Assembly: GCF_002564465.1 (NCBI RefSeq)
Contig: NZ_NUUX01000013.1
Span: 194,466 to 258,465 of the forward strand
From: Bacillus sp. AFS088145
GTDB lineage: Bacteria > Bacillota > Bacilli > Bacillales > Bacillaceae_G
Direction: 5' to 3'
Length of the DNA: 64,000 nucleotides
Of this stretch, positions 37,994 to 47,588 are shown piece by piece. Both the position numbers and the translations under genes were made by a program. The notes below the pieces were generated by a model. It searched no databases and was not told the origin of the DNA. It worked only from the letters and a program-made list of their open reading frames with translations. Numbering within the stretch: the first letter of the stretch is position 1; every line of letters begins with the position of its first letter.

Positions 37994-38349
37994 GAATGTT
38001 TTCCATATTCCACTTGTATGGACTGCTCTTGACAATACGTGAGTTAATGGTGAGTTTAACGATAAGTTAAAGTAAAAAGTTGATATTTTTTATTCTAAAA
38101 AAAGACTGTCCAGTTTGATATTATCCCCTTATAGTAGACACTCAAAAAAGCCTATAAAGTCCTTTTTTAAACTTAAGATAGAAAAGAAGGTAAGTCAAAG
38201 ATGCCTTAAATCGATTTTCATATTATTAAAGCAAGAAAAAAGAAGCAAAAATCATGAAAATGATTTCTACTTCATTAAATAGGAGAGATGCAAAATTTAT
38301 TTTAAAATACAACATAATAGTTGTATTGTAAAAGCTTAGAAGTCTAAAT
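37994..38349. other. Spacer with a possible insertion-sequence end
   Basis: No gene is seen. Near 38105-38145 the minus strand reads TGTCTACTATAAGGGGAT, then ATATCAAACTGGACAGTC, which looks like the end region of an IS3-type element; a related piece lies at 12412-12434. No transposase accompanies either. Confidence 0.35.
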
Positions 38350-38721
38350 TTATTTAATGCTGGAAGAACCTAATAATGATTCAGGTTTCATATCCAGTGC
38401 TAAAAGGCTAATTTTTGAGTAACCTGTATTTTTATTTTCAGAAAAAGTACGTTTCAATTCTTGGAAATCAGGATCATTTAATAAGTTTTTTAATTCTTTT
38501 TTATACAATTTTAGAACTGAATCTTCCACGAATTTTGGCGTATATTGACTAGGATCTTCATCCATAATTAAACATCCTAGAAAATGGTATTTAAATTGAA
38601 ATGCACGAGTAAGATTAACCATATATAACAGTTTTTCAAAAAGGTTAGGGTATTCAAATTTTAATTTTTCAAGGGTTTCTTTAGTGGTTTTTAATTGATC
38701 TATACTAGATAAAGTAATCAT
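38350..38721 (-). CDS. Hypothetical protein
   Basis: A protein of 123 aa, helical and soluble, with no signal peptide or membrane segment (SSIDQLKTTKETLEKLKFEY, DEDPSQYTPKFVEDSVLKLY). I do not recognise a family. It starts 15 bp after the thioesterase gene stop, with ATG behind GAGGAGG, so the two are probably cotranscribed and it may share the acyl-CoA context. The reading frame is intact and has good ribosome spacing, which supports a real gene. Confidence 0.7.
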   Translation of the reverse strand: MITLSSIDQLKTTKETLEKLKFEYPNLFEKLLYMVNLTRAFQFKYHFLGCLIMDEDPSQYTPKFVEDSVLKLYKKELKNLLNDPDFQELKRTFSENKNTGYSKISLLALDMKPESLLGSSSIK

Positions 38722-38736
38722 TAATTGTTCCTCCTC

Positions 38737-39255
38737 TTATTTGTCCCAAGGTTTATCTAAAGAAATATACTCAGCTAATTCTTTACTTTTATGTCTTCTT
38801 AATTTACGCATTTCTGCTCTTTCTTTACCTGTTTTGTAGAGGAATTTTTCTTCTTCTGTCTCTGGAATAATACTTGGAACTTCAACCGGTCGTTTATTTT
38901 CATCTAAAGCTACAAAAGTCAGAAATGCAGTAGCAGCAATTATTCTCTCACCATTTATCATATCTTCTGCGATAACTTTACAAAAAATTTCCATTGAGCT
39001 TTTACCTGTATATGTTACAAACGATTCGACACAAACTGAGTCAGTTTGATGAATTGGGCACAAGAAATCGATATGGTCAGTAGAAGCAGTGACACATTCT
39101 TTAACACGAGAATGTCTACGGGCAGATAGAGTTGCCGCGTCATCAAGCTTTTTCATTAAAACTCCACCGAACAGAGTATTATAGTTATTTAAATCGCATG
39201 ATAATACTTGTGCAGTATTAATAATACGACTTTCTTTCACTTTTTTTGCTTCCAT
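38737..39255 (-). CDS. Acyl-CoA thioesterase (YkhA-like, hotdog fold)
   Basis: Hydrolyses acyl-CoA to free acid and CoA in the cytoplasm. The 172 aa protein has the hotdog helix and surroundings LSCDLNNYNTLFGGVLMKKL, with the conserved Asn and Gly-Gly, then ASTDHIDFLCPIHQTDSVCV and AAATAFLTFVALDE-like strands. The long basic C-terminal tail (ERAEMRKLRRHKSKELAEYI) is typical of the YkhA group of acyl-CoA hydrolases. The downstream hypothetical gene is close and co-directional. Confidence 0.9.
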   Translation of the reverse strand: MEAKKVKESRIINTAQVLSCDLNNYNTLFGGVLMKKLDDAATLSARRHSRVKECVTASTDHIDFLCPIHQTDSVCVESFVTYTGKSSMEIFCKVIAEDMINGERIIAATAFLTFVALDENKRPVEVPSIIPETEEEKFLYKTGKERAEMRKLRRHKSKELAEYISLDKPWDK

Positions 39256-39446
39256 TTTTTACTTCCTTTCATGTTTGGAATCTAAATGTAAAAATACCTT
39301 CCACATCATTAAAAGGTTGTTGTTCCATATACAAAGTTTACGTCTGGATGCAGTGGAAGTAAAATGGTTAGTTTTCATCAGTATTATAACTTTTATCTAT
39401 GTAAATGCTTTCAATTATGCCGTTTATAAATAATTGAATAGTTAGA

Positions 39447-39488
39447 AAAAAAAAAAAAAACGGTTCAATTAAAATGAACCGTCTTTTT
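39447..39488 (-). terminator. Terminator of LysR (cidR-like) gene
   Basis: On the minus strand ACGGTTCA pairs with TGAACCGT and is followed by a run of about 14 T residues. Confidence 0.9.
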
Positions 39489-39506
39489 GAGTATGGGTCA
39501 TATAAA

Positions 39507-40403
39507 TTAGTTTTTTAAAATTCCTTTTTTGAGTTGTTCAATCGTGAACTTCAACCATTCTTTTGCAGCATAGGAGAAATACTGATTATTCCCCCAAATA
39601 ATTCCTAAGTTCCAACTAATTGAAGGATTAGTTACTTTAACAGATTTAACATTTTCGTTTAAATTATGGCAAATACTTTCAGGCAAAAGTGAAATTCCAA
39701 GTTTGGAAGCCACCATTTCTTCAATAAAAGATTGCTGAGAACTTTCAGATATTATGTGTGGATTAAAACCTACGTTGTTACAAGAAAGTATAATTCGATC
39801 ATTTAAAACAAAGTCCTTATTAAACAAGATAAAAGATTCATTAGCTAATTCTGATAATTCAACTTCATCTCTTATTGCTAATGGGTGTGATGGGTGAAGG
39901 ATAAGCTTTAGGTCCTCTTCCATAAAAGAAAAATGGTCGAAAATGTCGTTTTTAGTAGGAAGAACAATGATACCAACATCAAGTAACTTGTTGCCTACAT
40001 CTTCTTCTATTTTCTTTGAACCATCTTCTACTAATTGAAACGTAATCCCTGGATACTTTTCATGAAAATTCCCAACAATCTTTAGAAAAAAATGAGCATT
40101 AAAAATTGGTGGCAACCCAATACGAATATGTCCCTTTTTTAATCCTGTAAGATTGTCCAATTCCGTTTTTAAATTATTAAATGCTTTGTCAATTAATGTT
40201 GCTTGCTCTAATATAATTTGCCCTGCATCGGTCAATGTTAATTGCTTACTAGAGCGATCAATTAAAGCAACTCCTAACTCTGTCTCAAGGTTCTTAATCA
40301 TTTTACTAATTGTCGGTTGAGTAATAAATAAATGGTCTGCCGCTCGGGAAAAACTATTAAATTTAGACACCTCAATAAAATATTGTAAATGTTTGATATC
40401 CAA
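39507..40403 (-). CDS. LysR family regulator, CidR/YwbI-like
   Basis: LysR protein of 298 aa. Residues 1-60 are the helix-turn-helix (DIKHLQYFIEVSKFNSFSRA, LFITQPTISKMIKNLE) and from about 90 the effector domain (GHIRIGLPPIFNAHFF). The wording of both halves is close to CidR/YwbI, which controls holin-like cidAB genes in response to acetate or weak acids in relatives. The start is TTG 40403, with AGGTG 7 bases upstream; this fits the usual first residues MDIKHL. No cidAB is nearby, so the target is unknown here. Confidence 0.85.
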   Translation of the reverse strand: MDIKHLQYFIEVSKFNSFSRAADHLFITQPTISKMIKNLETELGVALIDRSSKQLTLTDAGQIILEQATLIDKAFNNLKTELDNLTGLKKGHIRIGLPPIFNAHFFLKIVGNFHEKYPGITFQLVEDGSKKIEEDVGNKLLDVGIIVLPTKNDIFDHFSFMEEDLKLILHPSHPLAIRDEVELSELANESFILFNKDFVLNDRIILSCNNVGFNPHIISESSQQSFIEEMVASKLGISLLPESICHNLNENVKSVKVTNPSISWNLGIIWGNNQYFSYAAKEWLKFTIEQLKKGILKN

Positions 40404-40560
40404 TTTTGTACACCTGCTTGTGGCTATATTTAGGTAATTTCTTTAACTCTATTTTAATTGATAAAAGTAAATCCTTTTTTAATAAAATGACCCTTTATAC
40501 AATGATTGAAGGCCATGAAGCCAATGTTTCAACCATATAGCCAATTACTCATAAACACAT

Positions 40561-40763
40561 CTAAAGGTATTGAGAGGGTTTGTTATAAGACCATTCATTA
40601 ATTGCACATTGACGTGCATATGCTTCATCTGACCAAAATGGCATTACATCTGTGTCTTCATATTCATTTTACTCGCATACCTCCCAACCATTTTACTCTC
40701 AGAAACTCTTTCTATAAATTTTTCATATCTTCTTTTAGAATTTATTTTTAAATCAAATGACAT
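40561..40763 (-). pseudogene. DUF2750 family gene with internal deletion
   Basis: ATG 40763 behind AAGGAG opens MSFDLKINSKRRYEKFIERV, matching the start of DUF2750 proteins. After SESKMV an internal piece (the VWGL...GW region) is missing and the frame shifts; the correct frame then reads WEVCE-stop-NEYEDTDVMPFWSDEAYARQ, the family core, with a TAA in place of a sense codon. It ends at 40561. A small gene of about 110 codons has thus been shortened and stopped. Confidence 0.75.
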
Positions 40764-40999
40764 TACCCTTCTCCTTACTAACTAGTACTTTAATAATATC
40801 ATTAAATTATTCATATTGAGTTATACCCATAATAAAAAAATAGAGCCGAGAATTGCCCCCCAAGCGTAATAGTAGTATGAATTAGCGTCTTAGTGCTAAA
40901 TGAATTTTCTTCACTTTACGAATATTTATGTACCATTTCCTTTTAAAAAAGCTATAACAAGAAAAACCAGCCAAAATACAATATCCTATACAAAGAAAT

Positions 41000-41037
41000 A
41001 AATGACACCTAGACTGCACTATGTCTAGGTGTCATTT
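41000..41037. terminator. Terminator of benE-like gene
   Basis: A perfect 15-bp stem, AAATGACACCTAGAC / GTCTAGGTGTCATTT, has an 8-base loop; the following bases are T-rich on the minus strand. Confidence 0.8.
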
Positions 41038-41077
41038 ATTGTGTCATGAGATGTATCCGAGGTCTAAAGAAACGGTG

Positions 41078-42349
41078 TTAGGAAATTTTGTCCTTGCAAA
41101 GAGCTTCACTCAAGTTAGTTTCATTGTTTTGGTCACTTGATTCGGATTTATAAAAATCTTGTTTATCCAAGAATATGGTGGCCAAGGTACCCCCAACTAG
41201 ACCCCAGAATGGCGCTCCTATATGGAGAATAGAGATCCCAGAGATTGTGATTATAAATGAAAAGAGGGCGCCTGATTTGAATGAACCAGAGAAACTCATT
41301 TTCAAAGAGTCAACCAGTACACTAATCATGGCGACGCCACCTAGTAATTGAATTAATGAGGCAGGTATGACATGTGGAATTTGCGAAGCTATTGGAGAGA
41401 ATAGGGCTAATAGACAGGATAATACTCCTAATACAATAGCAGCGACATACCTATGTTCAAGTTTGCCTGAATCTTTATTAACAAGTAAGCCCGTCATGGG
41501 ACCTGCAATACAGGCTGGGTGGCCCCCAAAAAAAGCATTTATAATGGTACCGATTCCGCTCCAATTGGTCATGGCATTGATCGGTGGTCGATAGCCATGG
41601 GTCTCTAACATAGCAATCCCTTGGGCATTTTGAATGGCAATAACCGTTAAGAGTAATGGAATGACAAGCTCCCCTACAACGGAAAAACTAAATGATGGGA
41701 TGACAAAATGGGGAATGCCCATTTTTATATGGAGAGGCTGTACTGAAACGTTCGGCAAAAATTTAAGACAAAGAATTGCTGCAATGATCGCCCCTAATAT
41801 AGGCGGAAACTTTTTTGAAAATCGTAAGAAAAAAGAAAGAGCAAGAAAGACAAGTAACGGGATTCCGTTGAGTAAAGGATTTTTTACAACCGAGCCGATC
41901 ATTTCAGTTCCGAAAGGGAGTAAGACTCCTGACACCATCCCCATCATAACTGGCATAGGCAAAACCTTCATCAATTTTGTAACAAGGCCAGATAATCCTA
42001 AAAGAAAAATAAGGATCCCGGTTATAATATAGGCACCAACCACTTGGTTGAAAGAATAATGGGTTAAGCTTGAGCCGACAAGAATGGCTCCAGGTATTGA
42101 AAAGGCATAGCCTATGGGTTGCCCATAATATAAGGAGACCATGAGCGTTAGGAGTCCCCCCATTCCATAAATGGCGAAAATCCATGAGCTGGTTATGCTA
42201 CCAGACAAATGACCTTTTGCAGCAGCTTGTAAAACAATTAATAATGGTCCTGCTGAACCAAAAAGCCAGGCCACAAATCCATTCGATATATTCCCAACCG
42301 ATAAAAGCTTTGGAAATTGTATGGTATTTTTTTTGAACAACAAAGTCAC
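41078..42349 (-). CDS. benE: Benzoate:proton symporter-like transporter (BenE family)
   Basis: Membrane protein of 423 aa with about 12 helices. GNISNGFVAWLFGSAGPLLI, YYGQPIGYAFSIPGAILVG, GYRPPINAMTNWSGIGTIIN and GGHPACIAGPMTGLLVN are BenE-family motifs. BenE proteins bring benzoate into the cell with protons; however, no benzoate-degrading gene is in this window, so the cargo may be another aromatic acid or solute. A LysR gene is divergent from it 113 bp away and is the natural regulator. Confidence 0.88.
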   Translation of the reverse strand: MTLLFKKNTIQFPKLLSVGNISNGFVAWLFGSAGPLLIVLQAAAKGHLSGSITSSWIFAIYGMGGLLTLMVSLYYGQPIGYAFSIPGAILVGSSLTHYSFNQVVGAYIITGILIFLLGLSGLVTKLMKVLPMPVMMGMVSGVLLPFGTEMIGSVVKNPLLNGIPLLVFLALSFFLRFSKKFPPILGAIIAAILCLKFLPNVSVQPLHIKMGIPHFVIPSFSFSVVGELVIPLLLTVIAIQNAQGIAMLETHGYRPPINAMTNWSGIGTIINAFFGGHPACIAGPMTGLLVNKDSGKLEHRYVAAIVLGVLSCLLALFSPIASQIPHVIPASLIQLLGGVAMISVLVDSLKMSFSGSFKSGALFSFIITISGISILHIGAPFWGLVGGTLATIFLDKQDFYKSESSDQNNETNLSEALCKDKIS

Positions 42350-42462
42350 ACTCCTTCAACTTATGAATTACACTACATCTTAGTGTATACTTAATTTATC
42401 AATACTTAAAATATCTGTTTTATCTTTTTACTATATCATTTGGGTATGATGGAGGTTTCATC

Positions 42463-43332
42463 TTGGATATTCGACAGTTAAAATACTTTGTCACTATAGC
42501 AGAAGAAGGTAATATCACGACCGCTGCAAAGAAATTAAATATTGCTCAACCCCCTTTGAGCAGACAACTCAAACAAATGGAAGAAGAGCTAGGCGTCATT
42601 TTATTTGATCGAGATAACAAAAGTCTTAATTTAACCTTGGAGGGGGAAAGATTACTTCTTCGAGCAAAAGAACTTTTAATTAAGCTTGATGAAACAATGG
42701 TTGAAGTTCAAGAATTGAGGAAAGACGCCAGTGGGATTTTATCTGTTGGATCTAATCTTTATTGTGCATCTTTAATTCTTTCTAAGGTGGTAGATATTCG
42801 TGAGAAAAATCCTGGTCTTACTTTCAAAGTATGGGAAGGTGAAACGATTCATCTCATAAAAATGTTATCTAAACGTCAGATTGAGATTGCGATAACAAAT
42901 AGTCCAATAACAGAAAAAAGTATCTCTCAAATGACATTGGAAAGTGACCCATATGTGCTTGTTTTGCCTGAAAACTGGACGTGGAGTGGATCAGAACAAT
43001 GTAGGTTAGAGGAAATCATCGATTTGCCATTGATTCTTCTGCGACCAAACTATGGTTTAGGCGCGTATGGACAAATTGTCAATGAATTTCAACGGTTAGA
43101 TTTAGAACCAAATATACTGTGCGAATGTCAGGATTTAATTATGTTACTTGGTCTCGTTTCATCGGGGTTTGGTGCAACGATCTTACCGCTCTCTTTATTA
43201 TCCCTCCATTCATTGGGAGGATTGAGAGTCATTCAACTAAAGGATCAGACCTTAATATCTGAACCCAAAGTAATTTGGAGGAAGAATAGTTACTTATCAA
43301 AAGCAGCAAAAGAATTTTTAAAACTTTTTTAG
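42463..43332 (+). CDS. LysR family regulator of the divergent benE-like gene
   Basis: LysR protein of 289 aa: helix-turn-helix at 1-60 (DIRQLKYFVTIAEEGNITTA, LNIAQPPLSRQLKQMEEELG), effector-binding domain from about 88. The start is TTG 42463 with GGAGG 8 bases before it, matching the MDIRQL opening of the CatM/BenM/YwfK-like subgroup, many of which sense aromatic acids. The divergent benE-like transporter strengthens that idea. The shared 113-bp spacer contains ATACTTAA twice (near 42388 and 42403), a possible binding element. Confidence 0.88.
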   Translation: MDIRQLKYFVTIAEEGNITTAAKKLNIAQPPLSRQLKQMEEELGVILFDRDNKSLNLTLEGERLLLRAKELLIKLDETMVEVQELRKDASGILSVGSNLYCASLILSKVVDIREKNPGLTFKVWEGETIHLIKMLSKRQIEIAITNSPITEKSISQMTLESDPYVLVLPENWTWSGSEQCRLEEIIDLPLILLRPNYGLGAYGQIVNEFQRLDLEPNILCECQDLIMLLGLVSSGFGATILPLSLLSLHSLGGLRVIQLKDQTLISEPKVIWRKNSYLSKAAKEFLKLF

Positions 43333-43582
43333 ACACCTAAATTATTTACTCAAAAGTAAAAGAATTCAACGTTGAAAAATGGCAAATAAAATGTAACAGG
43401 TATTAGTTTTGACTCTGGTAAAGTAGATCTTTAAATGAAAAATAAAATATATTCATGGTTTTATAACCTCATTTAGATTCGTTACGGAGAACCGTACCAT
43501 AAGTAACTGAGGTATATTTGAAGTTGTCGTATGGGAAATAATAAATTATAAAACCCATAATGGAATCGAATAAATATTAAAT

Positions 43583-43626
43583 AACCTTACGAAAATATTC
43601 TTTTATTTTCGCAAGGTCTTTTATTT
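43583..43626 (+). terminator. Terminator-like hairpin
   Basis: ACCTTACGAAAA pairs with TTTTCGCAAGGT with one mismatch, followed by TTTTATTTT. It separates the LysR gene from the convergent phosphoesterase remnant. Confidence 0.7.
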
Positions 43627-43646
43627 TGATTTCTTAATATTTTAGA

Positions 43647-44092
43647 TCAATGATTAGAAACGAGATTATTCGCACATCCCCCCTTAGCAGCAAATGGAAG
43701 TACCCTCTTCATTCCATCTTCTTCTCCACTATCAATAAATGAATTTACTTTTTCAGAATTCTTCAATATGTTAAGTAATCCGATTTCCTGCATTTCTTTA
43801 TCGAGTTTACGATCAACATCGTGATTTCCAGGAACAAAGAAAAAATTATAACGAGACAATTCTAGCGCATCCAAGATTGGTTCAATTACTTCATCTTGAA
43901 AAGTATAAAACGCTAATTCAATGTCATTATTGAAACTTAATCCACCTTTATCTACTAAGTCTCCCGAAAATGCGATCATATCACTTTATTTGCTTTTACT
44001 AAATCTGCAATTAAAGGTTTAATTACGTAGTTTCTTAAATCCTCTAATTTATTTCCATCTATATGAAAGTCTGAAATATGTATAATTCTCAT
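43647..44092 (-). pseudogene. Metallophosphoesterase gene, frameshifted and truncated
   Basis: ATG 44092 behind AAAGGTGG opens MRIIHISDFHIDGNKLEDLR, the first metal-binding block (D-x-H) of calcineurin-like phosphoesterases. After about 37 codons a TGA interrupts; in another frame it resumes MIAFSGDLVDKGG (GD block) and FFFVPGNHDVDRKL (GNHD block). The frame ends at 43647 well before the later histidine blocks. A frameshift and loss of the C-terminal part leave an incomplete metal site, so it is dead. Confidence 0.8.
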
Positions 44093-44424
44093 ATGTCCAC
44101 CACCTTTATAAAATATAAATGTTACAATATTGTAAATATTCCTAAAACTAATATATCATTTTTTTCATCATTTTCCTTCTAATTAAATATAAAGAAACTT
44201 ATTTAGAAAATATGTACTATTAAATATCTGCATAAAAAAGTATTATGGTCATTTAAGTAAGAAAATGAAGGACAGATTCAATTAATTTATGAATCAGTTT
44301 ATAGTTTTATTTATTTTCAATTTCCGGATATTTTTATCAAAAAATTATAATAACCTTAAAAAATAATAACCTTGTGAACAAAATGTGAACATTACTTAAT
44401 TTTCAATTAAATAAAACCAAAAAA

Positions 44425-44701
44425 TTAAACAAGAAAAAAGCCCAAACCGTTGATACTCTAAGGTTTGAGCTTACTCATTTGTATGATCCCAACTGGACTT
44501 GAACCAGCGACCCCTACCCTGTCAATTACAGAGTGCCGAAAGCATTCAGTATTATTGAATATTTTATGTCAAGAGAGTCCAGTAAATCAAGCAGTCGATG
44601 AAATTTTATTCATTGTTATTCTTTTATTCCTATTGTTTCTATTAAGTCTGTGCAATTTTTGTGTAATCGAAAATGTAATGGTTTATTGTGAGATAGGGTG
44701 C
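44425..44701 (+). repeat. tRNA-Val-derived repeat, most complete copy
   Basis: Read on the minus strand: anticodon-loop-like TTGACAG (anticodon GAC would be Val), variable loop GGGTC, T-arm GCTGG-TTCAAGT-CCAGT (44508-44492), acceptor 3' strand TGGGATC and discriminator A, then a terminator-like arm with GGTTT and GGGCTTTTTTC. No 5' half of a tRNA exists. To the right the shared part runs about 170 bp and includes TCTGTGCAATTTTTGTG. Same orientation as the copies at 37775 and 50726. Confidence 0.8.
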
Positions 44702-45122
44702 ATTATAAAATTTGAAACTGAATAGCAACAAAATAAACAAATGTGTACTTGAAAAAATATAAATATCATGATCATATGCTTAGAATAAGGGAAGAGCTAG
44801 AAGTCCCAATAAAATAGACGCGACGAGCCTACATATGATAATTTCGTAAAAATAACTCAACATTAGCTTCACATTAATTTAGATTAATCGAATTGTTCAC
44901 GATTACTTAGAACAAGACTAGCTGATTTCACTGGTCTATAATCTCTTACACCTCGCTTATGGTGTATAAAAAAATTAATATGATATTTTAAGAGAGTCAA
45001 CGGACTTATTTTTCGTTTCTACTAGATTGAAGAGCAAACTGGAAAGAGTAAAAACAACTTATTAATTCATCTAATTCATTTTTAGCTTTCTCCAAAATTT
45101 CTTCATCTTTATATATCGATTC
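44702..45122. other. Spacer without supported gene
   Basis: AT-rich, with only short frames. A minus-strand frame ending at 45006 (KDEEILEKAKNELDELISCF) might be the end of a lost gene, but I find no start or family for it. Confidence 0.35.
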
Positions 45123-45332
45123 ATGGCGGTTCGGTGTGCAATTCGTGATAATCGTAAGACCAAGACAAGAGACGAAATCGTCCCACGAAATAAACGAATG
45201 CGACAATTTTATGATAAAAAGCGTGAAGAAGGAAAACCATTTAGAGCAACAGTTATAGCTTGTGTAAACAAACTATTACATTGGATTTATGCCCTGTTAA
45301 AAAGCAAAACAACTTTCCAAGATCTGGCTTAA
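45123..45332 (+). pseudogene. IS110-family transposase, C-terminal remnant
   Basis: The last about 50 codons, RMRQFYDKKREEGKPFRATV followed by IACVNKLLHWIYALLK, match the C-terminus of IS110/IS116-type transposases. The upstream part is not alignable and about 350 residues are missing, including the DEDD and serine catalytic parts. An old fragment. Confidence 0.75.
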
Positions 45333-45684
45333 AATCTGAACCACTTACATTTACCATAATCCCCCATTTTTTTCAGTAAGTGGAAGATTATTTAGGATGT
45401 CAAAAATAGTATAACATGAGTCACATATTTTTTTATTGAAAAATTATTGACAAACTATTAGCTGGTTTAGTTCAACAAGAAATAGATTGTTATTTTAAGT
45501 ATTTTTATCTTCAAACTTTAATAAAAATGGCTCATTTAGAGTTCTATTTTTATTTCTTTTAAATCTCCAACTAATTTCGGTGCTATTCCGTATGGAAAAT
45601 TCTCTACAAATATATAAGGTAGATTCTTTGATCCCTAGTATTCAATTGCTGTATTATTCAGTCAAAAACATTTTTAATTTTCAA

Positions 45685-45893
45685 TTAATTCTTTAATCCA
45701 CCAACTGGATTGTTAATTAATACTATTTTACATCTATCCGCCCAGCTGCGTTCCTCTTGTGTTTCATCAGTTTTAATTATGAAACCGTCATTAACACACA
45801 GAGTTAAATTTGAAGTTACTAAAGCAGAATGTGAGGAGTCATATCTCCAGCATCTACTACTAAAACCTCTTTTTCTTTGTCTCCTCGGTGCAT
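45685..45893 (-). pseudogene. Possible small broken gene of unknown family
   Basis: ATG 45893 opens HRGDKEKEVLVVDAGDM; a one-base shift then gives HSALVTSNLTLCVNDGF and IIKTDETQEERSWADRCKIV to a stop at 45685. The two parts read like one protein of about 69 residues but no family is recognised. The surrounding 45333-46000 otherwise shows nothing I can support. Confidence 0.35.
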
Positions 45894-46000
45894 AAGAAAA
45901 AATTGTCTGACACTAACATCACCAATAGCTATATTCCTTCTGCATATACCCTTGTTTCCCATCTTTCAGAGGTCACCAAACCAATTATGTAAGTTCTTGC

Positions 46001-47200
46001 TCAGTCAAATATTATTCGGAGTTCTTTTAAGGACCTAAACCCAATAAGTCTTCGCCACTGCAACTCAGTAGAATCTAACAGATGAACTTCTTTCCAATTA
46101 AGGAGTGTTTTAATCGCAATTTGTGCTTCTAAACGTGCCAAGGAGGAACCTAAACAAAAATGAGTACCATATCCAAATGCTAGATGTTGACAAGGACTCC
46201 TGGTAATGTCGAATAGATGAGGATCATGAAATTTATGCGGATCACGATTGGCCGCTCCTATTAGGACATAAATCTGATCCCCTTTTTTTATAGATGCATT
46301 ATCAATTTCAATATCTTCGGTAGCTACCCGAGCGATCATCTGTGTTGGACTCTCATAACGCAAACACTCTTCAACAGCTTGTTCAATTAAAACTGGGTTT
46401 TCCTTGAGCTCTATCATTTGATTCGGATGTTTTAATAAAGTAAAAACCGAATTGCTTATAAGATTAACTGTTGTCTCGTGGCCGGCAATAACAAGTAGAA
46501 TGCAGGTTGCTAATAATTCCTCATCTGATAAACTGTCCCCTTGCTGATCTTCCATAGTTAACCTGCTGATAAGATCATCTTCAGGGCTATGTTTTCGTTT
46601 TTTAATCAATTCATTAAAATAATCTCTTAAGACTATTGTAATAGCATTCCCGCTTTCTAACGTCTTTCCTGAACGGGTAAAATCAATACTTTGAATTAAG
46701 ACTTCCGCCCACTTTTTAAATTGATATATATCCTGTTGAGGTATCCCTATTATTCTCGCAATAATGAGACTTGCTAAAGGAAATGCTAAATCGGATACTA
46801 TATCCAATGTTTTCTGATTTTGAAACTGTTGCAATAAATCGTATACCGTTTCTTCAATATAAGGACGAAGATGTTCCACCATCCTAGGTGTAAATACGTT
46901 ACTAACTAGGAAACGCAGCCGCTTATGGTCTGATTGATTCTTAAAAAGCATCATGTCATTTTGAATGTTTTTTAAAAAATCATATTTTTTTGAGGTCGCT
47001 GGCAACGGGATGCGATTTTTAAATCGAGAATCTTTGAGAATGGTTATTGCTTCTTCATATCCTGTCACATACCAGCCTGGATACTTTAAAAGATTTCCCC
47101 GATAGATTGAATTCATGGATCGAAGATTCTCATAAAATGGATAAGGGTTTTGAAAAAACTCATTAGTAATAAAAGAAAATGCTTGGTATTCCGTTTTCAT
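46001..47200 (-). CDS. bioI: Cytochrome P450 BioI-like (pimeloyl-ACP forming)
   Basis: P450 of 399 aa (B. subtilis BioI is 395). It cleaves long-chain acyl-ACP to pimeloyl-ACP for biotin synthesis. ATG 47200 (MKTEYQAFS) is chosen because GGGAGG lies 5 bases upstream; the longer in-frame start has no site. Seen: oxygen-binding I-helix LLVIAGHETTVN, K-helix ECLRYESP, and the haem loop FGYGTHFCLGSSLARLE with the axial Cys. It is the last gene of the bio operon, in the B. subtilis position, but the two genes before it are reduced to a fused remnant. Confidence 0.9.
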   Translation of the reverse strand: MKTEYQAFSFITNEFFQNPYPFYENLRSMNSIYRGNLLKYPGWYVTGYEEAITILKDSRFKNRIPLPATSKKYDFLKNIQNDMMLFKNQSDHKRLRFLVSNVFTPRMVEHLRPYIEETVYDLLQQFQNQKTLDIVSDLAFPLASLIIARIIGIPQQDIYQFKKWAEVLIQSIDFTRSGKTLESGNAITIVLRDYFNELIKKRKHSPEDDLISRLTMEDQQGDSLSDEELLATCILLVIAGHETTVNLISNSVFTLLKHPNQMIELKENPVLIEQAVEECLRYESPTQMIARVATEDIEIDNASIKKGDQIYVLIGAANRDPHKFHDPHLFDITRSPCQHLAFGYGTHFCLGSSLARLEAQIAIKTLLNWKEVHLLDSTELQWRRLIGFRSLKELRIIFD

Positions 47201-47292
47201 GTTAGCCTCCCTAAAAAGAATTACTATCAATTTTGATTGCTGCATAATTGAATAATCTATCAAACTTTTTAATTTTCTAATGCTAAACTGGC

Positions 47293-47588
47293 TTACATTT
47301 CTTCTACTGATTCCACTACAAATCCTAAGTCACGTAACATTTTGTAATCCTCATTTTCTTCTTGCCCAGCAGTTGTTAACTAATCGCCAACGAAGATAGA
47401 GTGGCTGCATATAGACCTAGTGGCTATAAGGAACGGAGTTTAACTTCGCGTCCTCCTGAAATTCGAATTTCTTTGGTTTGATTGATAGAGCGAAATAATG
47501 TTTTCTCTTTTAAAACCGATGCAAATCCGCTAAATATAGTCGTTTTGCCAACATTTGTATCAGTTCTTGTTACAAATAAACCGTTCAT
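47293..47588 (-). pseudogene. Fused remnant: bioD start joined to bioB end
   Basis: From ATG 47588, overlapping the bioF stop (ATGA), the frame reads [20 protein letters not shown], the ATP-binding N-terminus of dethiobiotin synthetase, with Arg where Gly is usual. After LKEK it switches to the C-terminus of biotin synthase: TKEIRISGGREVKLRSL, TAG, PLGLYAA, a one-base loss, SIFVGD, TAG, then LTTAGQEENEDYKMLRDLGF and VESVEEM to the stop at 47293. A deletion of about 1.4 kb joined the two genes; two amber stops and a frameshift followed. Both enzymes are lost here. Confidence 0.88.

Noticed and set aside
44465-44725. Plus-strand frame beginning near MIPTGLEPATP, annotated as a protein in similar sequences
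   Set aside because: It is the antisense reading of the tRNA 3' half in the repeat; such frames are a known source of spurious hypothetical proteins.
45006-45206. Minus-strand frame opposite the IS110 remnant
   Set aside because: Its first part is antisense to the transposase fragment; the remainder is too short to support.
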